From Nitrososphaerales archaeon TH5895 (lineage in GTDB: Archaea; Thermoproteota; Nitrososphaeria; Nitrososphaerales; Nitrososphaeraceae): a stretch of 5,656 bases of DNA. A model generated the notes under the pieces. The model searched no databases and was not told the DNA's origin. It saw only the letters and a list, made by a program, of their open reading frames with translations. The DNA lies in contig JAATVS010000379.1 of NCBI GenBank assembly GCA_014523695.1, positions 1 to 5,656 of the forward strand. Reading direction: 5' to 3'. This document shows positions 1-5,355 of this stretch, piece by piece. The position numbers were made by a program, and so were the translations under genes. The stretch's first letter is position 1, and each line of letters starts with the position of its first letter.

Positions 1-475
1 CACTTTGATCCCATTCTTGTGGCGATCCTAATGAATAAATGCACGAGACCGTAGAAACTATGATTGTTGGCTCACCTGACATGAGCATCGCAGTTGCTTC
101 AAGGCGCATTTTCTCAATTTTTTCGTTTACCTCAGTGTCTTTTTCTATATAAGTGTCCGTCTGCGGCAAATAACTTTCAGGCTGATAATAATCATAAAAA
201 CTAACAAAATATCCCACATTGTTTTCCGGAAAGAATTGCTTAAATTCTGAATACAATTGTGCTGCCAGCGTTTTGTTATGTGATATGACTAGGGTGTTCT
301 TATTAGTTCTTGCAACTACATTTGCTACGGTAAACGTCTTTCCGCTGCCAGTCACTCCCAATAATGTCTGAATCTTTTTGCCGCGTCTTAGACCCTCCAC
401 AAGGCCGTCTATTGCGGCTGGTTGGTCACCTCTGGGTGGAAATGTATCAGGAGCTAGTGAAAACTGTTTAGACAT
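1..475 (-). CDS. uvrB: UvrABC excinuclease subunit B, N-terminal part (cut by window edge)
   Basis: UvrB is the DNA-damage-verifying helicase-like subunit of nucleotide excision repair; UvrA loads it and it recruits UvrC to incise DNA. The visible 158 codons start at an ATG (475-473) and read [20 protein letters not shown], the expected UvrB N-terminus with the GDQPxAI signature. Walker A (GVTGSGKT) is at residues 40-47, followed by the [10 protein letters not shown] block (66-75), FFPEN (81-85), and the damage-probing beta-hairpin region FYDYYQPE (93-100) through DTYIEKD (107-113). The tract near residues 140-151 reads [12 protein letters not shown], where most UvrB proteins have IYGLG. The remainder (helicase domain 2, UvrC-binding tail) lies beyond base 1. 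The gene is divergent from the cbiA side. No ribosome-binding site precedes the ATG; a TATA-like box about 35 bp upstream suggests a near-leaderless mRNA. Identity is very secure. Confidence 0.97.
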   Translation of the reverse strand, partial: MSKQFSLAPDTFPPRGDQPAAIDGLVEGLRRGKKIQTLLGVTGSGKTFTVANVVARTNKNTLVISHNKTLAAQLYSEFKQFFPENNVGYFVSFYDYYQPESYLPQTDTYIEKDTEVNEKIEKMRLEATAMLMSGEPTIIVSTVSCIYSLGSPQEWDQS

Positions 476-505
476 TTGGGATAGGAATAAATTTTTTCGT
501 TTGTT

Positions 506-521
506 GAATATATATTATTAT
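506..521 (-). promoter_or_regulatory. Putative TATA-box promoter of uvrB
   Basis: On the minus strand this stretch reads ATAATAATATATATTC, an AT-rich element with a good archaeal TATA core, centred about 38 bp before the uvrB ATG. With the usual archaeal spacing of about 25 bp to the start site, the transcript would have only about a 10-nt leader. That fits the absence of a Shine-Dalgarno sequence. Placement is inference; the surrounding DNA is AT-rich, so chance matches are common. Confidence 0.4.
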
Positions 522-628
522 CCTTATTTTCTAAAAAACTATCAAAACCTATTGATGACCTTCTCAAAAGTCGAGAACATGCTAGATGGTTATGAATAAT
601 CCAAATTTTCAAAAATTCTCATTGGCCC

Positions 629-754
629 CTATTTGAGCAGTAGCGTAACCTGTTTTTTTGTATGGACTTTACAATAGTCGTGAAGTTCTTGTTGAACTCT
701 TGGTGATAAATCGGAGAAATTTTTTACGTTCATGCAAGGTAGAACATTGTACAT
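629..754 (-). CDS. Possible 41-residue small ORF or orphaned gene tail
   Basis: The frame runs from ATG (754-752) to TAG (631-629) and encodes 41 residues. A second in-frame ATG (codon 8) begins the more protein-like part, MNVKNFSDLSPRVQQELHDY, which continues into a basic stretch with HTKK and ends TLLLK. The middle (LSPRVQQELHDYCK) would form an amphipathic helix and looks more like real coding sequence than the other frames here. An in-frame TAA lies two codons before the first ATG, so it is not simply an open extension. It may be a genuine small protein, or the tail of the broken regulator lying 37 bp upstream at 792-1029. I recognise no family, and no clear ribosome-binding site was seen. 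Confidence 0.25.
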   Translation of the reverse strand: MYNVLPCMNVKNFSDLSPRVQQELHDYCKVHTKKQVTLLLK

Positions 755-791
755 GAGTTAAAATTGGAATGAGGGAATTTTTGATTTGCTT

Positions 792-1029
792 CTAGTTTAT
801 TAAATCTAATTTTTGGCGATTTAAACTATATTGTGATTTCCCTTCTCGATCGATTTCCCAATTGACGATTTGTAATTCTGAAAGTCTACCCATTGTTGCT
901 ATACTCTATTCCGGAATGAATTCAGTGAATTCACTTCTAAATAATTCATCTATTTGAGACGAAGTTAAAGATTTTTTCTTGAGCCATATCGTCTAACTTG
1001 CGTGGATTTTCATCGACAAAAATCCTTGC
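792..1029 (-). pseudogene. Probable decayed winged-helix (ArsR/MarR-like) transcriptional regulator
   Basis: Read on the minus strand, two frames join into one plausible protein. Frame A (1029 to about 970) gives IFVDENPRKLDDMAQEKI. At a run of six A (974-979 on the minus strand) the better frame switches, and frame B continues SLTSSQIDELFRSEFTEFIP. Frame B is then broken by one in-frame TAG (908-906) and resumes SIATMGRLSELQIVNWEI, followed by DREGKSQYSLN, before a TAG at 794-792. The last part matches the pattern of a recognition helix plus beta-wing in winged-helix regulators (L..L...IVxW...REGK..YSL). The frame change plus the stop suggest decay. Alternatives are a short intact ORF starting at the ATG at 893 (33 residues), sequencing error, or chance. 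The class assignment comes from motif memory, without a database match. Confidence 0.42.
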
Positions 1030-1151
1030 TTATGGCACAATTTACGCTAAAAAGATTATTCAAAACTATCACTATAAGTCAGCATTCAAGTGCGATTGAA
1101 ATGTGAAAATAATATCCAGTAAATATAGACAACTCGTCTTACAATGTAGAC

Positions 1152-1159
1152 TTTTTAAA
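1152..1159 (+). promoter_or_regulatory. Putative TATA box of cbiA
   Basis: The sequence TTTTTAAA resembles an archaeal TATA element and lies about 50 bp before the TTG start at 1207. A start site about 25 bp downstream (near 1182) would leave a leader of roughly 25 nt. That leader would include the weak AGGT element at 1197-1200 as a possible ribosome-binding site with a spacing of six bases. The neighbouring AT-rich run around 1162-1175 is an alternative. Low-information motif; inference only. Confidence 0.3.
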
Positions 1160-1206
1160 GCTAATATGATAAATATCGGTTGGCTGATATTAATTAGGTA
1201 AATTCT

Positions 1207-2598
1207 TTGGTAAGTCTCCCGCCACTACTAATTATTGCAGGGACGACTAGTGGAGTTGGCAAGACGACTGTATCTCTGGCTATCATGCATGCATTTAAGA
1301 ATAAAAAAGGTCTATTGGTTCAACCATTCAAGATTGGACCCGATTTTATTGACCCAAGTTATCACAAAATAATTACAGGAAAAGAATCTCGAACTTTGGA
1401 TGCCTGGTTTATGGGCAAGGATGGTATTATCTCAACTGTCGAGAATGCTACCAAAGACGTTGATATAGGTATAGTTGAAGGAGTTATGGGATTGTTCGAT
1501 GGAATGTCTGGAAAAAATGATTTTGCCAGTACAGCATATGTTGCAAAGATTTTGGATGCACCCATCATACTTGTAGTAGATGCAGCAAAGGCAGCCCGCT
1601 CAATTGCCGCGATGGTTTTTGGGTACTTGAATTTTGATAAAAAATTAAAAATAATTGGGATAATCCTTAACAATGTTTCAGGGCCCAAACATGCAAAATA
1701 TCTAATAGAAGCATGTAAAAATTCATTAAACGTTCCTATATTAGGGATAGTGAAAAGAGACAACGACTTGAAAATGGATGAACGTCATCTGGGTTTGATT
1801 CCCTCAGATGAATTAGAACCATCAAAAAGAAATAAAATAGTGCGACTGGCAAATAAAGTATCAGAGGAAATTTACTACGACAAAATTCTTTCGTTAATAA
1901 AACTAAGAAAATCAAAGTTTACTAAACCAATTAGTGGATACGAACGCAAAGCCCCAAAAGTTGTTAAAATAGCAGTTGCACTTGATAACTCCTTCAACTT
2001 TTACTACAATGAGAACCTAAATATTTTGAGGGATCTTGGAGCAGAAATAACTTATTTTAGTCCCATTAATGATGGACATATTGCTAATGACATTTCTGGA
2101 ATAGTTTTAGGTGGAGGTTTTCCTGAAGTCATGGCAGATAAACTCAATTCAAATCAATCAATGCTAAAGTCTATAAGAAAAGCAGCACAACAGGACATGC
2201 CAATTTATGGAGAGTGTGGTGGGCTAATGTACCTTACAAAGTCTATTACAGGTTACAAAAAATCAAAAAGGAATTTCCGAATGGTAGGAATAATAGATGC
2301 TAAAACTGAAATGACGGGTAGACTCACACTAAACTATACACAAGCAGATATGGTCACACATGCTTTTGGTAATATAGAAAATATAAGAGGACATGAATTT
2401 CACTACTCAAAACTAAAAGAATTGCCACAGGATTCAAAATACGCGTACTACATGAAGCGTGGTACTGGAATAGATGACGGTAAGCATGATGGCATCTTGA
2501 TCCACAATTGCATGGCATCTTACATGCATCTGCACTTTTATGACGGTAGATTTCCTACTAGATGGATAAACAGTTGTATCGCATATGAAAGAAAATAA
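1207..2598 (+). CDS. cbiA: Cobyrinic acid a,c-diamide synthase (glutamine-dependent)
   Basis: This cytosolic enzyme of cobalamin (B12) synthesis uses ATP and glutamine to amidate the a and c carboxylates of cobyrinic acid. The 463 residues match the usual two-domain length. The N-terminal dethiobiotin-synthetase-like ATPase begins with a P-loop AGTTSGVGKTT (11-21), followed by KIGPDFIDP (42-50) and EGVMGLFDG (91-99). The C-terminal class I glutamine amidotransferase domain (from about 253) has GGGFPE (302-307), the nucleophile Cys337 in YGECGGLMYL, GHEFHYS (395-401), and a terminal SYMHLHF, where His441 is the likely catalytic histidine. The TTG start is chosen because an in-frame TAG lies four codons upstream (1195-1197), no ATG or GTG intervenes, and the P-loop would be lost from the next ATG. 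The homologue CfbB (coenzyme F430 pathway of methanogens) is the main alternative, unlikely in this setting. No other cobalamin gene is in view. Its end is 9 bp from the convergent dehydrogenase. Confidence 0.95.
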   Translation: MVSLPPLLIIAGTTSGVGKTTVSLAIMHAFKNKKGLLVQPFKIGPDFIDPSYHKIITGKESRTLDAWFMGKDGIISTVENATKDVDIGIVEGVMGLFDGMSGKNDFASTAYVAKILDAPIILVVDAAKAARSIAAMVFGYLNFDKKLKIIGIILNNVSGPKHAKYLIEACKNSLNVPILGIVKRDNDLKMDERHLGLIPSDELEPSKRNKIVRLANKVSEEIYYDKILSLIKLRKSKFTKPISGYERKAPKVVKIAVALDNSFNFYYNENLNILRDLGAEITYFSPINDGHIANDISGIVLGGGFPEVMADKLNSNQSMLKSIRKAAQQDMPIYGECGGLMYLTKSITGYKKSKRNFRMVGIIDAKTEMTGRLTLNYTQADMVTHAFGNIENIRGHEFHYSKLKELPQDSKYAYYMKRGTGIDDGKHDGILIHNCMASYMHLHFYDGRFPTRWINSCIAYERK

Positions 2599-2607
2599 TC
2601 GAAGGAT

Positions 2608-3987
2608 CTACTTAATTTTGTTATTTCCCTGACCAATGGTAAGAATCTTAAGTTTATTGGTCAAGTTTCTATCCAATAAACCCCGACCGTCGTAAACAGG
2701 GATATTTCCAATAAATTTCTTACCAAGTTTCTTGTATTCTTGGTGGTCGGTTGACAAAATTATCAGATCCGAATCTTTTACTGCTTTTTTCAAATCTGAA
2801 GTTAGCGACACATTATCATATTTTAACAAATTTGGATCGTTGCTCACAAAGGGATCATGAATTCTAATATTTTTAACTCCAAACTTTTGCAATTCTCTTA
2901 TTATCGAGTAAGTCGGAGACAAACGAGTATCTGAAACATCTCCCCTAAAAGCCAATCCCAATATAGTTACTGTAGATTTTGGAAGTTCTGAAAATTTTAA
3001 TAGTCTAATTGCTTGTCTTACACAATATGAAGGCATACCGTCATTTATGGCTCTACTTATGTTCGTTACTTCACACAGAACATTAATTTTTTTAGCGACA
3101 TCGAGTACAAATTGTGAATATACTGGTATACAAGCACCTCCAACTCCTATCCCTGGCTTATGTATATGACAAAAGGGCTGAGAATTTGCAGCATCTCTTG
3201 CCTGCCAGAAATCAATTCCTGCAGCTTCACAAAATTTTGCTATCTCATTGGCAAGGGCGATATTCACGTCTCTATATACTCCCTCAAATAATTTTTCTGC
3301 TTCAGCAGTTCTAATACTATCTAATAGTAATACTCCTTTTTTGAAAATGAGTGAATAAATCGTAAACGCTATCTCCTTACTTTTCGGTCCGACAGATGAT
3401 ATTATTGCAGGATAATTTTCTTCAATATCCTTAACCGCACGTCCTTCGTAAATTCTTTCGGGATTATATATCATACAAAAATCGCTTGTTACATTAAGGC
3501 CACTTTCTCTTTCAACTATGGGTATCACAACATCTTCCGTAGTTCCAGGAGGAACACTCGGATTAAGAGATACTACGTCGTCTTTTTTCAGTCCCTTTCC
3601 AATCATTGTTGCTACCTCCGATACTGCTGAAAGATCAGCTGATAAATCTTGATCTTGTGATAATACAGGGACACAAATCATTTTGAAATAAGAATCTTGT
3701 GACGCTTTGATTGGATCGTCATATAGGCTGAATCGTCCTGAATTAATACCATGCTTAAACGCTTCGTTTACGTTAGGTTCCGGGATTGTAGTCTTGCCCT
3801 TTCTTGCCTCAGCTAGAACTTTCTTGGATTTATCAACGCCAATCACATGGGCTCCTGCTCTGAGCCAGACAGCTGCAAGGGGGGCACCAACATGACCCAG
3901 ACCATAAACTGCAATTTTGAACTTACCATCCTTTATTTTTTTTATTAACTCTACATTTTGGCTTTGACTGGGAGACTTTAGTATCAT
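2608..3987 (-). CDS. Nucleotide-sugar dehydrogenase (UDP-sugar 6-dehydrogenase, WecC/Ugd type)
   Basis: The family oxidises the C6 hydroxyl of a UDP-hexose (glucose, N-acetylmannosamine or similar) to a uronate in two NAD+-dependent steps, supplying acidic sugars for surface glycans or S-layer N-glycans. The 459 residues show the full three-part layout. The NAD-binding Rossmann domain has GLGHVGAPLA (29-38) and NPSVPPGTTEDVV (142-154). The central domain has NPERIYEGRA (175-184), EKLFEGVYRDVNIALANE (231-248) with catalytic Lys232, and GIGVGGACIPVY (279-290) with nucleophile Cys286. The C-terminal UDP-binding domain has GLAFRGDVSDTRLSP (344-358), STDHQEY (412-418) and VYDGRGLLD (431-439). WecC-like features such as YRDVNIA favour an N-acetylmannosamine-type substrate over glucose, but this cannot be settled by eye. 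Positions usually Asn, His and Asp around the active site are Gly236, Ala285 and Tyr290. The ATG at 3987 has an AAGGTA-like Shine-Dalgarno sequence five bases upstream. No glycosyltransferase or epimerase gene is adjacent. Confidence 0.92.
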   Translation of the reverse strand: MILKSPSQSQNVELIKKIKDGKFKIAVYGLGHVGAPLAAVWLRAGAHVIGVDKSKKVLAEARKGKTTIPEPNVNEAFKHGINSGRFSLYDDPIKASQDSYFKMICVPVLSQDQDLSADLSAVSEVATMIGKGLKKDDVVSLNPSVPPGTTEDVVIPIVERESGLNVTSDFCMIYNPERIYEGRAVKDIEENYPAIISSVGPKSKEIAFTIYSLIFKKGVLLLDSIRTAEAEKLFEGVYRDVNIALANEIAKFCEAAGIDFWQARDAANSQPFCHIHKPGIGVGGACIPVYSQFVLDVAKKINVLCEVTNISRAINDGMPSYCVRQAIRLLKFSELPKSTVTILGLAFRGDVSDTRLSPTYSIIRELQKFGVKNIRIHDPFVSNDPNLLKYDNVSLTSDLKKAVKDSDLIILSTDHQEYKKLGKKFIGNIPVYDGRGLLDRNLTNKLKILTIGQGNNKIK

Positions 3988-3991
3988 ATGC

Positions 3992-3997
3992 TACCTT
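3992..3997 (-). promoter_or_regulatory. Shine-Dalgarno-like site of the dehydrogenase gene
   Basis: The minus strand reads AAGGTA here, five bases before the ATG at 3987. It matches the AGGT core complementary to archaeal 16S rRNA 3' ends and supports this start codon. It is the clearest ribosome-binding site in the window; the other genes have weaker or no such sites. Confidence 0.45.
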
Positions 3998-4008
3998 TAG
4001 TATTCCTT

Positions 4009-4022
4009 AATATGTACATATT
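4009..4022. promoter_or_regulatory. Perfect 14-bp palindrome ahead of the dehydrogenase (candidate operator)
   Basis: AATATGTACATATT is identical to its reverse complement over all 14 bases. It lies 22-35 bp upstream of the dehydrogenase ATG. A TATA-like GAATAAATTC (minus strand, 4032-4023) sits immediately upstream, so the palindrome would fall between the TATA box and the transcription start, a position where a dimeric repressor could block initiation. The symmetry is seen directly; the operator role is inference, and AT-rich palindromes can arise by chance. Confidence 0.35.
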
Positions 4023-4140
4023 GAATTTATTCTTAATTACAATACAAAACATTTTCAGCTTTTTGAATCAGCTCTTTTTTTATGTTTGCAAATAAATATG
4101 ACAAAATCAATTTCAAGATATATTTGAAATATGTCCCACT

Positions 4141-4527
4141 CTATGATTCCAATTTCTTAATTGTTCTTGCAATTCTTTCAACCACTTGAAAGAATTCAGG
4201 ATCAAATTGTAGTTTATCTTCTCTTTTCCATTTAGTGTAAACTCTAATCCTATCTTTTTGGGGATCAATACTGATCTCACCTTCTTTCATCATCAAAGGC
4301 TTTAACATCTCAGTAAGCTCCTTATCAGATGCTAGTCTTTCAGCCAATCTACCCCCTACCCATTCTATGTCAACGATTCTTTTATCTGCTAAATGCCCTT
4401 TGGTTTTTGCTTTGCACTTTGCCATATACGATGATGGGCTGGATATATTTACTGGTTCAATCAAATAGTGAATCTGAAAATATGGTAATGCACCATAAGG
4501 AAGAGGATTTGGGTCTTGTTCTGCCAT
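4141..4527 (-). CDS. Conserved-looking hypothetical protein, 128 residues
   Basis: I do not recognise the family. The reading frame is clean and codes for a soluble protein with no signal peptide or membrane segment. Its parts are a Pro/Tyr-rich start (MAEQDPNPLPYGALPYFQIH), a Lys-rich patch KCKAKTKGH (38-46), a helix-prone central part (VGGRLAERLASDKELTEMLK), a beta-prone segment GEISIDPQKDRIRVYTKW, and a C-terminal helix FDPEFFQVVERIARTIKKL. Charge and hydrophobic patterning indicate a small alpha/beta fold rather than a spurious ORF. A TTG directly precedes the ATG, which would add one residue (start 4530); the ATG at 4527 is preferred. A TATA-like ATATAT core about 32 bp upstream suggests a near-leaderless mRNA. 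It ends 153 bp before the dehydrogenase gene, so a shared transcript is possible but not indicated. Function unknown. Confidence 0.75.
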   Translation of the reverse strand: MAEQDPNPLPYGALPYFQIHYLIEPVNISSPSSYMAKCKAKTKGHLADKRIVDIEWVGGRLAERLASDKELTEMLKPLMMKEGEISIDPQKDRIRVYTKWKREDKLQFDPEFFQVVERIARTIKKLES

Positions 4528-4555
4528 CAATTAGTCTACGGGTTTTTGGATTCAA

Positions 4556-4564
4556 GCATATATC
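4556..4564 (-). promoter_or_regulatory. Putative TATA box of the 128-residue protein gene
   Basis: The minus strand reads GATATATGC, with an archaeal TATA-like core centred about 33 bp before the ATG at 4527. A start site about 25 bp downstream would give a leader of roughly 8 nt, in agreement with the lack of any Shine-Dalgarno sequence before this gene. Inference from spacing and composition. Confidence 0.4.
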
Positions 4565-4645
4565 AATGTAGTGCAATGAAGGCCAACTTAATAGACAAAT
4601 ATAGTGCCCACATTATCAGGTTTCTAATATGGTCACCAAGAGGTT

Positions 4646-4668
4646 TGTAGGTTTATTCTACACCTACA
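4646..4668 (-). terminator. Inverted repeat just past the CHRD gene stop (possible 3' end hairpin)
   Basis: TGTAGGT (4646-4652) and ACCTACA (4662-4668) form a perfect 7-bp stem with a 9-nt loop, beginning five bases after the TGA of the CHRD gene on the minus strand. On that strand no T-run follows the stem, so it is not a classical bacterial-type terminator; it might end or protect the mRNA. On the plus strand a short CTTTTT does follow, but no plus-strand gene ends here. The stem is seen directly; function is inferred. Confidence 0.35.
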
Positions 4669-4673
4669 CTTTT

Positions 4674-5213
4674 TCACTTAACATTAGTTGAACCGCCGTT
4701 ATCAACTTTATCAAGAACTATTATCTGTCCTCTTATCTCGCCATTCTCATGGTATGGCGTATCGATATTGACATATGTGCTTCCATTTTTCATTGACAAA
4801 ATTAAGTCGGTCAACACTTCTTTTCCTTCAAGGGAGCCTTTTAGATCAGAACTTGTGATGTTACCTCTAATTGATGTTCCCTGCCTTATCCCATTCTTCT
4901 TACTGTCTTTCAAAAGATCAACTACTTCTTCACCATTTTCTCCAGTCTTGCCCAAGTGAATATCGGCATTCGTTACATCAGACGATCCTGCTACCTTTAT
5001 CTTGTACTTTATAACAGTATCATGAGCTGTGGTTCTGAATGAGGCAGTACCATTAATACTAGAGTCTGTAGGAGGAGCAACTTGGTCGCCGGACATTGTA
5101 GCAGTAAATTTCATCCCAAGTGTTTGTGTTGATATTATCGTCGTTCCTGAAATAGTAACCAGACTAATGATGAGAAGTACATGCTTTACACATATGAGGC
5201 TCTTCAAAATCAT
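4674..5213 (-). CDS. Exported CHRD-domain protein
   Basis: CHRD domains were first described in chordin and occur in many bacterial and archaeal secreted proteins; their biochemical role in prokaryotes is unknown. The 179 residues begin with an export signal: short basic n-region with Lys4 and Lys10, and hydrophobic core VLLIISLVTISGTTII (12-27), without a lipobox; cleavage near residues 30-33 is plausible. One CHRD domain then spans about 34-166: MKFTATMSGDQVAPP (34-48), NGTASF (54-59), VTNADIHLGKTGENGEEVV (80-98), STYVNIDT (145-152) and GEIRGQIIV (158-166). A short Asn/Ser/Thr-rich tail ends it, with no anchor. Typical CHRD sequences have AHIH and YVNVHT, so two commonly histidine positions are Asp84 and Asp151 here. 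Four NxS/T sites (54, 119, 143 and possibly others) could be glycosylated if the protein is exported. A weak CTTTTAGG element about 35 bp before the ATG may be its promoter. It stands alone, 142 bp after glyS. Confidence 0.88.
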   Translation of the reverse strand: MILKSLICVKHVLLIISLVTISGTTIISTQTLGMKFTATMSGDQVAPPTDSSINGTASFRTTAHDTVIKYKIKVAGSSDVTNADIHLGKTGENGEEVVDLLKDSKKNGIRQGTSIRGNITSSDLKGSLEGKEVLTDLILSMKNGSTYVNIDTPYHENGEIRGQIIVLDKVDNGGSTNVK

Positions 5214-5355
5214 TAGCTTGCTTATTTGTTATTATCATTTCGTCCTAAAAGCCTTATGATCAGTGGCAAACTCTAACTGCGTATGAGCTTGATTCAAATA
5301 TGAAGAAATAATACAATTGAATACAATACTACCATTTTGGATTAGTAACATCAAA

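Larger units (their letters stand above)
476..1206. other. Long intergenic region between divergent uvrB and cbiA
   Basis: This is a 731-bp region without an intact gene of ordinary length, the largest gap in the window. From left to right it holds the uvrB promoter candidate (about 506-521), a 41-codon minus-strand reading frame (629-754), a probable decayed winged-helix gene on the minus strand (792-1029), an AT-rich stretch of about 120 bp (1030-1150) in which I see nothing definite, and the cbiA promoter candidate (1152-1159). I saw no tRNA fold, terminal inverted repeats, transposase fragment or cobalamin riboswitch by eye. Confidence 0.6.

Noticed and set aside
378..599. Plus-strand open frame of 73 codons
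   Set aside because: Its first half is antisense to uvrB, whose homology is beyond doubt. The tail in the intergenic DNA shows no domain.
917..933. Two adjacent copies of TGAATTCA separated by one base
   Set aside because: Probably codon-level repetition inside the regulator remnant (SEF-TEF). It is too short to claim as an operator or repeat array.
1018..1118. Plus-strand frame with a protein-like look (KILAYGTIYAKKIIQNYHYK)
   Set aside because: Short, no start codon or ribosome-binding site, and overlaps the regulator remnant on the other strand; I could not support it.
1362..1763. Minus-strand open frame of 133 codons
   Set aside because: It lies wholly inside cbiA on the opposite strand, and cbiA carries clear family motifs through this stretch.
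3114..3895. Two plus-strand open frames (3114-3314 and 3707-3895)
   Set aside because: Both are antisense to the dehydrogenase and overlap its catalytic loop and Rossmann motifs. No protein-like features.
4056..4081. AGCT...AGCT repeat followed by seven T on the plus strand, like a terminator
   Set aside because: The stem is only four bases, and no plus-strand gene ends nearby. On the minus strand, where the neighbouring genes run, the T-run is on the wrong side.
4329..4571. Plus-strand frame with a hydrophobic, membrane-like stretch
   Set aside because: Antisense to the 128-residue gene; the hydrophobicity is explained by reverse-reading its codons.
4768..5259. Two plus-strand open frames opposite the CHRD gene
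   Set aside because: The minus-strand frame has a signal peptide and full CHRD domain, so these are shadows.
5304..5328. AATACAAT direct repeat in the gap between glyS and the CHRD gene
   Set aside because: Two 8-bp copies in AT-rich DNA, with no third copy or regular spacing; expected by chance.
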